Below, piece by piece: positions 10,927-22,028 of a DNA stretch of 64,000 bases. Below the pieces are notes generated by a model, which worked only from the letters and a program-made list of their open reading frames with translations, was not told the origin of the DNA and ran no database searches. The stretch's first letter is position 1; the number at the start of each line of letters is the position of its first letter. Made by a program: the position numbers and the translations under genes. Source of the stretch: Isoetes taiwanensis (lineage: Eukaryota; Streptophyta; Lycopodiopsida; Isoetales; Isoetaceae); the NCBI GenBank assembly GCA_021234155.1, contig JAJEKV010000053.1:2422164-2486163 (forward strand). Reading direction: 5' to 3'.

Positions 10927-11656
10927 CACTACTAGAGAATGGGCTGTTTGCGACGTCGGTTTGCGACGTATTTGAAACGTCCACGTCGCAAAATTTGCGC
11001 GCGTTCTAAAGACGTCGCGCAAAATTCAAACGACATCGCATATGCAACGTCCCACGTCGCTATTGAAACGTTTGGTCAGACGTCGCAATGGTATCCTATG
11101 TGGCAGCTGACATGGCAATGTGGCCGTTAAAAGTTAAGCGACCTGTCACGTCGCAGGTGCAACGTGCGACGTCGCATGTGAAACGTGCTACGTTGCATAT
11201 TGTATGTGCCACGTCGCATTTGCGACGTGACGCGTCGCAAGTGCAACGTCATTACAACGTCATTACAACGTCTCATTGCGACTTTAAGAATAAACACAAA
11301 ATAAATACAAATATAAGTTATTGAGGTGTTGGTAAGGCATCAGGTTTGTTAGCTAAAGGTCAGGGGTTCAAGTCCACGAAAAAACATTTTGGACGCACAT
11401 ATATGTACGTCTTAGCAACATATGAGCGACGTCTGTAAAACGTCATAAGGACATATTTTGTACGTATTTGGGACGTCCATGACGTCGCTAATACATTGCA
11501 CATGCGACGTGACGTCGCGCTGCGACGAATCCACGGCGACGTCATTTGCGACGAGCGGGAAACGTTATTAAAGCGTGTGCATGCGACGTTTGATGTTCTC
11601 GTTACGTCGCAAAGACGTCGCAAATGACGTCGCAAACTGCCTATTCTGTAGTAGTG
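10927..11656. mobile_element. Non-autonomous CACTA (En/Spm) transposon, 730 bp
   Basis: The left end reads CACTACTAGAGAATGGGC and the right end, in reverse complement, CACTACTACAGAATAGGC. Both continue with TTTGCGACGTC and further GCGACGT units, so the terminal repeats run on into dense subterminal GCGACGT/ACGTCGC arrays on both sides, as in CACTA elements. It is flanked by TCC. There is no transposase; the centre is AT-rich and contains a tRNA-like SINE head. Small frames in it are repeat artefacts. Confidence 0.92.
11328..11375 (+). repeat. tRNA-like SINE head inside the CACTA element
   Basis: A box A-like TGTTGGTAAGGC at 11328-11339 and a good box B GGTTCAAGTCC at 11365-11375, about 37 bases apart, match an internal Pol III promoter. 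The fragment sits in the CACTA centre and has no obvious tail, so it was probably captured. Confidence 0.5.
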
Positions 11657-12620
11657 TCCCCTTTTTCCTGGGTTCACATACACATTTGAGATATGGACAC
11701 ATGCTCCTCCAAACTCGTTTTAGGTAAAAGCTATCCCTGGTGATTGTTGAGTATGCCATGTGTCCCTTTTGCCTAAGGTAGAGGAAATCATCCCTGCTAC
11801 ACTTCTTATCAAAGAATCTATGATCGATTCTAAGCTTGAATCTTTCCTTAACCACAATCTTCTCCATCTTTTCAGCAGCAGTCTTGGCCATTTTTTCTTG
11901 TTCATGTGTGATGTCCCCAAGCATAATCCAAGATGCCCTACTGATTGGTGCAAGTGCACCAAAGTTTTTCGTACGCCATATGCCTTGATTGCAGAAAAGG
12001 GCATGTCCTTCCACCAAACGTTGTGGTATAATAGGGAACAGGTGGCAGTTGTGTAGAGTGAAACTGAACTCATTGTCCTCTTCTTGCTTACCACTATCCA
12101 CCTTTTTGTTAATAATTAACTTCTCTTCATCCGAGAGTAGAGAATCACCAAACGGATCATCATCCGCATCTGCTTTGCATCCTTGTACAATTTTTTCCCA
12201 CACTGCACTGCCCAGACATGATTTTTTAATTTTGTTAGCTTTTTCGAGAGCTAGAACCCCTGAAAAAAACTGTTTCTTAGCACAGTCTTCCACCATTGTC
12301 CAGTTGTATACTTTTTCTGGTAGGGATTCGTACATGCCTTCAATAATTTTATTCGCTTCATCCCAATCATTTCCAGCTTTGTTAATGATAGGAACCAAAA
12401 CCAGCCAGTCATCAAAGCCAAGGTGGCTAATGGCTGATAGATCCTCTGGTTTTCGAAGAGCCTCCTTTTTCAGAATGATTATATGCACATCCGGATTTTT
12501 TATGCAACATAATAGCGTCTGCACAGCATAGCTGGGACATATAATCTTACTGCCCCCATATCCTAATGGGCCCAGTACCCTGTTCCAAGATGGTGGTTGG
12601 AACTCCATATTATACTCAGC
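11657..12620 (-). pseudogene. ORF1 of the Penelope-like element, N-terminal part
   Basis: The open frame runs from upstream of 12620 to the CACTA junction at 11657, about 320 residues; the last residues before the insertion are CEPRKKG. There is no ATG at the beginning. A splice acceptor (ACTCAG, then GCTGAGTATAATATG) at 12620/12621 is the best start of the exon, which implies an upstream exon; the first ATG is 4 codons later. Contents: PSWNRVLGPLGYGGSK, an acidic stretch DADDDPFGDSLLSDEEK, SWIMLGDITHEQEK and a basic YLKRVWRSMCPYLKC. No known domain was recognised. Joined across the CACTA site with one TCC, the frame continues without a break for about 510 residues in total. Confidence 0.72.
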
Positions 12621-12621
12621 C

Positions 12622-14493
12622 TGAGTATCATCATTATCATGCAACCATTATGGTACTTTCATTAGTGAAACTTAGAAAATGTAAGTATTGCTCAATTACA
12701 TATACCAACAGATAAGATGCATCACTGGTAAGACCAATGAAAGGAAATTTCTAAAAAAAACCCGGAAACAACTAGCCCAGGCAACAGCCCTACTAGCAGT
12801 TCAAGCTATCTTGGTCAATCCCTCAATAGCCTTATCCTTTTGTACAATCAGTTGAGCAAACTAAAAGACAATGCATCAGACAATGGTACAAAGTATCATT
12901 ACTTTAAACAAGTTCATCTTTTCTTCAAAGAATAATATTACTGTTAATCAAGTTTATCTTTTATTCGAAGAATGTTCTATGGTCATGTACGTCTATGTAC
13001 AATAAACTAGAGTGCCAGTAGCAGTTGTCTATTAGACTCATTTCCAAACCCCAGATGTGGAATATTTTTACTGAAATTTACATGGTCGCATGCATTAACA
13101 TGCATGAACTTTTGCATGCAGTCTTGCATGCATGCCATCTGCTTAATCTTTTTAACACTTTTACTGAATATCTTATCAGCAACATTTTAATGTATAGATA
13201 ACTGATCCCTTTTATGTAATGTTTCCATATTTTAAATATGGGGAACCGAGAACCTGGTCTTTATTTTAACCATCTATTACATAACTTAGACTTTTGTGCA
13301 TTTGGGATAACTATCAGAGTAGAATCGTTCCATTTTTCTGTTTACCATAATCTTAACAGTACTACGTCAATCCTATGTACTGGTAATTCTGTCTTTGGCC
13401 TTTAATTTAAACCCATGTATTATTTACATGGTCCTGCCTAATATGTCTTCAAATTATCATTTTAGCTTCTGTACACAAACATACCAGACATGTTCCACTA
13501 AATGGACTTTCATATAACATTTGTCATATATTCAGCCAATACCATTACTTCAAGTTACACATAGGACTGTTGTTTCATAAAAATAAATCTGCAATGATTT
13601 GCCTTAAAACAGTACAAAATTTCTATCCATATGTCTTTTTATTCTTTACTGCAAAATCATCCCTTTAAGGATTTTCAAAACTATTCTTTAAACTATACTT
13701 GTCTGTCATAATACCCATCAGCATAATCTGCCATATTTTTTAACAAGCCAACCCATACGAAGGTAGGAAGTACCTGTGTTTGCTGCCTTTGGAAAGACAT
13801 CATGACTGCTATTTTTTCATCATATAAAACAGGAGATAGAACTATTATTTAAGCTTAAACAATAAAACCAAAAGTCAAGGTTTTGCTACTTCCTGTAGAG
13901 TATCATGTTGCTTAAGATCATAAAAAACTATCAAGACATCACTCTTGATCATTTACTTGATTCTTCTGAGCTTTCATTTGTTTGATCCATGTAACCTTTT
14001 AGCTAGAACACACCATAACAGCAAAAAGTAGCACGATGAGAGAAGAATACCACGTACCTGCAGCCAATCAATACTGAGTTAGCATGAAAATGGTAAATCA
14101 GCAAGGGCCAAAAGGTACATTGGGTATTCTTGGCTCTTCGCCTTTCACCCATCGTACCTTTTGCTCTTGATTAGTAACAGCCTACTTAGAAAACATAAAT
14201 CCAAACAACAAGCTAAAAGAAAGGGATTTTCCAGCCTTATTACCATCAGGCCACTTATTATAATGCATTGCATATCAGACAGTTAATTTTTACTGTTTGA
14301 ATCATATTCATACTGCAGCTTTTCGTCTGCTACTCTTTATTATAAATAGATCCTCATTCTATTTAAATAGATGAGGACTATCATTATAGCCTATCAATAA
14401 GGTTACCAAGCTTGTAGAATCTTCATACTTAATAATATAGGGCGTCTGCCATATTGGCTCATATGCCTTTCCTATCTAAATCTGAAAAGATTT
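12622..14493 (-). other. Mostly non-coding; three short exon-like pieces of an unknown minus-strand gene
   Basis: Three stretches look like exons. Around 14100-14175: QEQKVRWVKGEEPRIPNVPFGP after an AG. Around 13770-13820: AVMMSFQRQQTQ before a GT. Around 12800-12862: AQLIVQKDKAIEGLTKIA then stop, a coiled-coil end. They could be the last exons of a gene whose acidic exon is at 14505-14937. Order and strand agree, but the joins were not proven. The rest is AT-rich with no recognised feature apart from palindromic GCATGC clusters near 13085-13140. Confidence 0.3.
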
Positions 14494-14504
14494 TCATAAT
14501 ATAC

Positions 14505-14937
14505 CACAAGACAAAGGGAATTTGACCTGATTTTCCTCGTTATCAGAATCTGCCTCATCCTCAAATTGTGTCTCAGGGACATATTGTTCAGTATTAGCAT
14601 AACTGCCATGGTATCCAGTTTGCCTTTTGGTAAAACCACCTCTTCTTTTATTGCCAAAACCGTCATTTCCTTCACTAAAACCTCGCTTAGCATCAAAACC
14701 CCTTCCACCGGATCTTCTATCCATATTTAAGTTCTCAAACTCAATCGATGCTTTGCAAAAATCACATTCCCTATCAGTTTCAGCAAAACTCCCAAACTCT
14801 TCTTCTGAGTTTTCTTCGTCTGAGAAATACCCCATTCGATTGGATGGGTCTGGTAAATACCCAGGTAATTCGTGGGTATTCAATTCCGGCTGCCTGGCAG
14901 CGCTCCTCCTATCGAGGTAAATCACAAGAATCTTCAA
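14505..14937 (-). CDS. Exon of unknown acidic, Arg/Gly-rich protein
   Basis: The minus-strand frame reads RRSAARQPELNTHELPGYLP, then an acidic EENSEEEFGSFAETD, a CDFC pair, an Arg/Gly-rich part (DRRSGGRGFDAKRG, KRRGGFTKR) and an acidic end DEADSDNEENQ followed by a GT donor near 14530. The upstream boundary may be an AG near 14918. The mix of acidic and RG-rich tracts recalls RNA- or histone-binding proteins, but nothing specific was recognised. It may join the exon-like pieces at 14.1, 13.8 and 12.8 kb. Confidence 0.35.
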
Positions 14938-15278
14938 CGGGACTTCAACCCTAAGATTTTGTCCTTACTAAAGTCTCCTCCTATCTTTTCTAAAGTAACC
15001 ATTACTTTAAACTTTTCATACCATGCAAAAGAAGAGGTAGGGCTTTTAATATTTTCTAAAGGTTATAAAGCTCAATTTAAGCCTAACTTTTTCCATGTAT
15101 TATACATGCCTACGTGATTCCTCACTATAGTCCCAAGGTTTTACCATACCAAGGAAAATGCATAAGGGGATTTTAGTTGCTTCACTACGTTCCTGCCTTT
15201 AATTTAAGCACAACTTTTATCATGCCTAAAGCATGCTTTAGTGTTACCCCTTTATTAACACCAGCTTGATACATACAT

Positions 15279-15300
15279 AAAAAAAAAAAAAAAAAAAAAA
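15279..15300 (+). repeat. Poly(A) tract, 22 bases
   Basis: An uninterrupted A run on the plus strand. It may be the tail of a retroposed fragment lying to its left (15000-15278), which itself has no recognisable coding sequence. Confidence 0.6.
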
Positions 15301-15343
15301 CAGGCAGGGGCTCCTCTTCTGCTTAACCACAGAGCTCACAGAT

Positions 15344-15803
15344 TTATGTCACCGTCTTGATTTCATGCAAAGCCCATTTCCCATGATGCTGCAAGTAAAC
15401 ACACTCCACATAGGTCTTCTGCTTCAAAGGTGCAGCTTCAGCCCAAGCTAGGATCTCGGCTTCCAAAATAACTCCCATGTCGAAAAAGCTCATCATACCC
15501 CGTTGTGACAAAGAGCAATGAATCACTTTGTGGCTGAGAACTTCGACTGCTTCACTTTCCTCTTCAATAGTTGGCGAGGAATTATGATATCCTTCACCAC
15601 TGGATTTGCAGGAGGAGGAGGAGGAGTAGGAGCCAACATGTTGAAGGAGGAGGACTCTCCAGCAACTTCTTCACTTGAAGTTTCCGGCCAAGAAGAATAA
15701 TCAGAGTAATAATTTTCCTCTGATTCTGAGGCCTCGTGGGAGGCTTCAGAAGAATCCACAGGTCAGAATACTCCTCAAGGGAGTATTCTTCTAATGAAGA
15801 CAT
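15344..15803 (-). pseudogene. Degraded ORF of unknown protein
   Basis: It starts MSSLEEYSLEEYSD at 15803, shifts frame after about 14 codons into DSSEASHEASESEENYYSD and TPPPPPANPVVKD, and shifts again near 15530 into SQRGMMSFFDMGVILEAEILAWAEAAPLKQ, ending HGKWALHEIKTVT stop at 15344. The Ser/Glu-rich N part plus a more globular C part suggest one protein that has taken two frameshifts. It was not recognised; it may be element-encoded. Confidence 0.35.
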
Positions 15804-16042
15804 GGAAGACAGAGGGCCTGAGAGAACTCCTTGGACGCTTTGGTGCCATTTTTTTTTTATGTAGAAGGGATCTTTAAATGGGATAAATTGATAAGACTAA
15901 TATTTAATGATATATGCTATGATATCTATATGCCTAGATTGAAGCACCAACCGTTGAAAATTAAGACAGTTAACGAATTTGAGACAGTTGCAAAAAGGGC
16001 TCATTTGAAATAACAGAATGTAGAGAAGTGAAAATCATACCT

Positions 16043-16371
16043 TTATTCTTTGTTCTTGGCTGCCAGTTTGGCAATTTCAAGAAGTGTGTCATTTGTCATC
16101 TGACACATGCTCTGAGTCATTGCTGCCATAGATTCAGCAATCTTCAAACTATTTACAGATTGAATAGTCTCCAATTCCCTTACCAATTCCAGTTTCTTTG
16201 CAGATTCTTCCTTCATGAAATCCAATTTCTTCACTTCAGTGTCTCCAAAAATGCTTGCCGTTTGTGAAATTCCAATAGCAATGTCTACATCAATTTGCAA
16301 CCTGGACTTCTTTCTTCCAGTAGGCTTTCCACATACTCCAGGTGATTGCGTGTTGCAGATCTGGTGCTGGG
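16043..16371 (-). CDS. C-terminal exon of a coiled-coil protein, possibly a transposon MYB/SANT-type accessory protein
   Basis: After an AG near 16372 the frame reads KPTGRKKSRLQID and then a Glu/Leu-rich helical region (KKLDFMKEESAKKLELVREL) and a Met/Leu-rich end (AAMTQSMCQMTNDTLLEIAK), with stop at 16043. A basic patch followed by a C-terminal helix is common in the MYB/SANT-like accessory proteins of plant transposons, but the DNA-binding part is not in view. Identity uncertain. Confidence 0.35.
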
Positions 16372-16501
16372 GGAATCTGTATTGTTACCTGTTGGAGTTA
16401 AAAGAGTGAAAGAGAATAGGCCAAAAGAGTGAAAGAGACCGAAATGTTATGGTTAAGTTCAGAACAGAGGAGGCTAAGAGCAGAGTAATGCAAAAAAGAA
16501 C

Positions 16502-17677
16502 ATGCCTAAAGGGGGAAAAATCTGGTTTAATGAAGATATGACTCAAACTCAGCTGGCGCAGAAAAAGGAGGAAGTTCAGAAGATGAAAGAAGCTAGGCAA
16601 CAGGGGAAAAGGGCTTTCTGGCGAAATGGGAAGGCTGTAATCCATGAATAGGAATTAGAGACCATCAGGATATGTACGTGGAACATAAACGGCAAGATTG
16701 AAGAAATAACTTTGCTTGTTAATGTTCTCGATCTGGGTGACATTATTTTTCTACTAGAAACACATGAAAATGAAGAAATAGGAATGCCAGAGATACCAGG
16801 TTTCAGCATGATACACTCGATATGGAATGCCAAAGGATGGAGAAGGAAAAGTTATGGAGGTGTTGCGTGTTATGTCCGTGACGAACTAGCAGGCTTTGTC
16901 ACAATTGTTAAGAAAGATACATGCAAAGAGCACATATGGGTTCAGTTAGAAAAAGGAGATGGAAAAATATACATTGCAGGATGTTACTACCCACCCAGAG
17001 AGTCACCGGTATACACAAGAGAAAACATGGATAAAGATGATCCTTTTTATCACTTGGAACAAGAGGCCACACAATTACTCGATAGTGGGGATATCATTCT
17101 TATAGGAGACTTCAATGGGAGAATTGCAAACTGCCAAGCGCACGTTGATAGTGATGATGGAGAACCAATATGGATGGATACACTTGATAATGAGGAGATT
17201 GATAAGATAGGATTAAAAAGGACATCAGCCGAATGCCTACCAGATGTGCAACCACAAGGGGGACATCTCCTTAATATGTGCGGTGGTCTGGGTTTGGTAA
17301 TATTGAATGGCATCAGGAAATTCCCTAACTCAGGGAAATGTACATCCACAGGGGCCTTGGGCAACGGTCACAGTGTGGTGGACTTAGCTATGACTAACAT
17401 GCATATGCTTGATTGTATTACTGATTTTCTCATAAGAGACGATGTGCCTAGCTCGGATCATTATCCACTTATACTGCGCATGAATATGAACTGGAAAAAA
17501 CAAGTAAGCAAAACTAATTGCAGCAGCACGACAATACGCATGCATAAAAAAAGGAAAGATATATTTCGCAACATATGCACCAGCAAAGCTGAAATTATAT
17601 CATGGCCCGAGGATGCTGAAAATATTGATAAACATGAGTTAGTGCTTAAAAATGGGATAACGTGCTCTATAGCATAA
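16502..17677 (+). pseudogene. LINE-type AP endonuclease domain with one internal stop, no RT
   Basis: From ATG at 16502 a 49-codon stretch (KIWFNEDMTQTQ, KEARQQGKRAFWRNGK) ends at TAG 16649-16651. The same frame then continues to 17677 as an endonuclease/exonuclease/phosphatase domain with its catalytic motifs intact: TWNINGK, LLETHEN, GCYYPPRES, LIGDFNGR, HSVVDLAMTN and SSDHYPL. No reverse transcriptase follows; the frame ends in a basic tail. The N-terminal leader resembles the region that normally follows the endonuclease in LINE ORF2, so this may be a rearranged fragment. Intact active-site motifs contrast with the broken endonuclease of the LINE at 39.8 kb. Confidence 0.72.
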
Positions 17678-17861
17678 GTAATGGACTAAAGGTTTTGAAG
17701 AGGTATTAAGAACAGCTTGAGAAGGGCTAATGTAGCATATGTTTTGGCTATTTAAGTTAAATGAGTGTGTTGAAGCATTCGAGTACTGCAATGATTCTTA
17801 ACAGTACGTTTGTGCATCTATTACTTATAAGGCCAATGTTTCTTTTGCATTATCAACTAAG

Positions 17862-18032
17862 CATCTATCGTTTGGTTTCACATTTTTTGGTTCCACCATC
17901 GTTTGTGCGTCTATTACTTTCTTGTCGTTTGAACTCTCATACAAGTCAATGACGATGTCGTTTGCTGCCACTATGAAGGGTACCCATCCATCATCTCTGA
18001 CCATAACCATAAACATATATAATGCAACAGAT
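17862..18032. repeat. Direct repeat, first copy
   Basis: Segments such as TTTGGTTTCACATTTTTTGG, CACCATCGTTTGTGC and ATCCATCATCTCT with ATAAACATATA recur in the same order at 18391-18556. The copies have diverged by point changes and a length difference. They could be remains of a small LTR-like or tandemly duplicated element about 530 bp apart. Confidence 0.6.
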
Positions 18033-18390
18033 ACAACCATATAATATATAATGGCATATTTGCTTTAAAGAAAAAATACATCATAGCTCTCTCTTGCAGT
18101 TCCTTGCCTAATACAAGAGCACCTACATTCTCTTAAAAAGAAATACGTATAAGGCCATTTGGAAACATTGAAGACTTAATTTTGGGATAACCAAATGTGT
18201 GGGTATAAAATATTTCTTTGACATTATCAACCTAAAACACACAATAAAAAACCAACATCACGGATCAATATTCCATGATCTAATGGCTATAAAAAATGAT
18301 AATACACCGGTCATCATTATACCTATCATATACATATATAGGCTAGGACCAAGAACTGCAAAACCAAAGATTCAAATGTTATCTAAGTGT

Positions 18391-18556
18391 CTATTCTTTG
18401 GTTTCACATTTTTTGGTTGCACCATCGTTTGTGCATCTATTACTTTTGTGCAATAAATGAAGTCTCACACAAGGCAACGATTTCCCCACCATGAAGGGTA
18501 GCACATCCATCATCTCTAAATATAATCATAAACATATACAATGCAACAGAAATAAA
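18391..18556. repeat. Direct repeat, second copy
   Basis: Partner of 17862-18032; same order of shared blocks, including GAAGGGTA, CCATCATCTCT and ATGCAACAGA. Confidence 0.6.
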
Positions 18557-20844
18557 GGCTCTTACCCTGATTTAGACTCCAAGGCAGTCGATTGATGGTG
18601 TAGAAGTCGACGATTTTGCTTGAACGTGTGAAGTTTATTTTTGCTTACACGACATGGATTGCAATATTTCATCTGGACATAGTGATGACTCTGTCATGGT
18701 AAGCAATTCTTTAGCTACTCCATTTAGGCCGATTCATCTTAACATGTATAGATCATTCTCGTGCGTTGTGTTTAAAGCAAATGAAGTGTCATAAAACTCG
18801 ACGTTTAAAGCAAATGAAGTATCATAGAACTCGACGATATGTAACTGGAAAAATAAATCATATACTTTTATATGCTTTACATGAAGAGAATAGCTACATA
18901 ACAAAATGGTGTACTTACTTTCAGTTGTGAGATGCCAATATCTTAATTCTTCCCAAGCAATCTAGCACATAATTGTGCCTGCTCATTTTTGAAGATAGCA
19001 ATCTCTATGCGAATTCTGCATTACCATGACCAGCTCCATCTATGCCGATCAATGGCCCATATAGAACGTGTTCCTCTTTATTGTATCTAGTTTTGTTAAG
19101 CAGAACGTAGGGAAATAACTGGAAAAGCTTAATCAAAATTAGTTGTAGTCTAATAGAGCCCTTTTAAACTCTTCTGATAAACACATGGAGGTCCTGAGAG
19201 ATATGTTTTTTCTATGCTACAAACACCTCTATGAACCACATTATGCAGAATATAGTAGCTTGGATTATTATAGAGCCATTATATAATTGTATTGCTTTTT
19301 TGCAGACAAAACTGTAGATTCATAATTCAAAATCTATGTTACAAAATAAAAGGAGCTATTGCATTGCATTTAGAGAAATTCTGAATGTGTCCAAACAATA
19401 TGACGATGAGATCTATTGTTGAGAGATTCATGAACTTATTTATAGCCAGGAATTTATTGTGCCATGCTTGCCATAGGCCATTGTACCATTCTTTTAGTGC
19501 GCATTCTGGAGTATTGCTAGAATAGAATAGGACATTGTTCAGTGATCAAGGCATATCAAGTGCCTTACTCATGATACATGCATGAACGTGTTCCATATCC
19601 ATTATTCTTCATTAGTAATCTTGAATGCTAAAATATTCATTTTGTTGTTATATATCATCTATTCACTTCAATTTGAACATGGAAGGCACAAATACAGTTA
19701 TACTGCTAAGAAAATTGTTTTCTTAGTTGCATGTTTGCAACTGTCTACGTTAGTATGAAGCTTAATATAGTCATACTTTTAATTGTTATGAAACAATTTG
19801 GCCAATCACGCATCTACGGTTTTGTATACAAATTAATTTGTTCAAGTTCCAGGGAATTTTTTTGGCTTTTATTGACATGAATAGTTTGTAGCCCGATGCA
19901 TAAATCTACATCTCTCGCCTCCCATATCTCTATTTATTTTCTTTGGGACTTTCTATCTCTGTGATAGACTTTTTACAATCGTAGGAAATAGATGGTTTCT
20001 TTCTTATATATTGAGAACAACCATGAGAATATATCTTGAAATTTCAACATGTGATGCTAGAGGGGGTTCACATGGCTATCATTGGGCTTCGTCTGAAATT
20101 CTGGACAATTTATTTTGTGACGTCTATGTTTAGAACATGGCTTAAAAGTATCCCAAATGAAAATTTCCGAATGTAGGAGCCTCATCTTCTGCCATTCGAC
20201 TTTCTCATCTTTGGGCCCCCTTGGGGCTTCTCTATAGTTGCACTGTAATCTTCATGGTCGTAAAAGAGAATTATAGAGTTGGTATGTGTTTATTGGTATA
20301 GTTTAGATTATAGTAAGCACAACTTCAGGCATAGCCAAGATGGCTTCTCTGAGAAAGTCACTAAGAATATTCAATTCAAGATTTTGCACTAAGGAGATTT
20401 TAACATCCTCAGGATAGCTACACTATAATATAGACCGTTTTGGTATGGTTCATATGTGTTTGTTCTTTATTGTTAAAAGGTTGCCACTATAATAACGACT
20501 TCTGACTTCAACATGTTCATGTTATGGGTTATTACTGTTGACAAATACGTACAAGAAGCTGGATTTAAACGTTAATGACTTGAAATTGTTATTCCCATAG
20601 TCACTTTAAACATGTGATAGCAAGATCTAATCAACCATCAGAAAAGTCGGGGTTAGGTTGAGGATTACATATACATGGTTCATCATTGATCCTGCAAAAG
20701 CAGTTGATTAAGTAGTACTCTATTTTTGTCAAATAGACTGTCTATATAATATTTTCATCTATATAAGGACTTGAAATCATTTGTCTCAAGCTCACTTTAA
20801 ACATGCAATAGCAAGATGTAATCAAGCAAATTTTCACGAGCAAT

Positions 20845-22028
20845 TTGGCTTTTCAATTGTTATCAATGCATTTTGGCAGTTTCAAAATGGCTTTAAATGC
20901 AGATAAATCACATCAACTTAATGAAATAAAATATGCCACGAAGACAACACGTCAAACTAAACTACAAGAGGATGCGTCACGAAAGAGACAATTACGAGCA
21001 AAAGCACATGCAGCAAAAACTGCAGAACTAAGATCCCATAGGCTCGAGAAGTGTTCACAACAAAAAAATCAACTTAGACTACAAGAATTGAAAGCTGAAC
21101 AAGAACAATCCATAAGGCTACAGCAACAAGTACGTCAAAAGCAAAGTAGCAAACAACGTCCCTTGTCTACAAACTAGCTCGAACCAATATTTCTGGAGTT
21201 TGTGTCCATCCTCGCCATTCTGGAGAATTAAACCAAGAGTGCAACATATGTGGTGCAGTTAAATTCAACAATGATAGCACTAAATGTTGTTGTAAAGGCA
21301 AGGTACATCCTCTTTTGCTGCAAGAAACCCCACAAATATTATATGATTTGTTAATTGGTCAGCATAGAAAGTCAAAAGAGCTCAAAATACATGTCAAGAC
21401 ATACAACGGTGCATTGGTGTTTGCTTCATTTGGAGCTAACATTGAGCAATTCAATACTTGAGGCGCATATTGTTTCAAGATCCATGGACAAGTATATCAT
21501 AGAATTACATAACCCAATCCTGGTGAGAAACCAAAATATGCATAATTATATGTTCTTGACACAGAATATGCAACAAGGGAACGAACACAAAATCCACAAA
21601 ATGCAGAGTGTGACGGAAACCAATTCAAAAGAATCGACGAAGAATCGAGAACTATCAATCTATTTGCAGAAGTCCTTAAAATGATGTATGAAGCTGAAGA
21701 GGATGCTCGATTAACAAACGCAACAGCTAACATACAAATGTACTTCACTAGAGAAAGAATGGATATGGACCCTCATAGGTATAATCCAGCATTTGAAAAT
21801 GGAGTGGCAATAATATTTGTAAATCCTGAAGGAGAACCTCCATTCAATCATTATATATGCATACACTATAGAGGAGGGGGCTTGAAGAACGTACCAATCA
21901 CACATCATTCCATTGATGCCTTAACGTATTCGATCTTGTTACCATGTGGAGATGACAGATGGAGCATTGGAATGAAAAAAGCAATATATTTTAAGGGCTT
22001 AAATTATTTTATTGGTTTACCTTTTTAA
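20845..22028 (+). pseudogene. Helitron Rep-helicase protein, N-terminal part, decayed
   Basis: A first frame (20845-21177) has a Gln/Lys/Arg-rich helical leader. After a one-base shift, a second frame reads CNICGAVKF...CCCKGKV, the Cys-rich block of Helitron proteins, then YNGALVFASFGANIEQFN, YCFKIHGQVYHR, PNPGEKPKYA and LYVLDTEYATRE, a stretch of the conserved region upstream of the Rep domain. It continues through NPAFENGVAIIFVNPEGEP and ITHHSIDALTYSILLPCGDD to 22028. In-frame stops lie at 21459 (TGA), 21510 (TAA) and 21543 (TAA). The HUH Rep active site and helicase are missing, so this is a truncated dead copy. Confidence 0.82.

Larger units (their letters stand above)
17678..20844. other. 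Non-coding AT-rich region
   Basis: No coding sequence with recognisable motifs. It holds a direct repeat pair (17862-18032 and 18391-18556), listed separately, and otherwise unremarkable AT-rich DNA. Confidence 0.5.

Noticed and set aside
10939-11324. Arg/Thr/His-rich ORFs at 10.9-11.3 kb
   Set aside because: They are translations of the GCGACGT subterminal repeats of the CACTA element.
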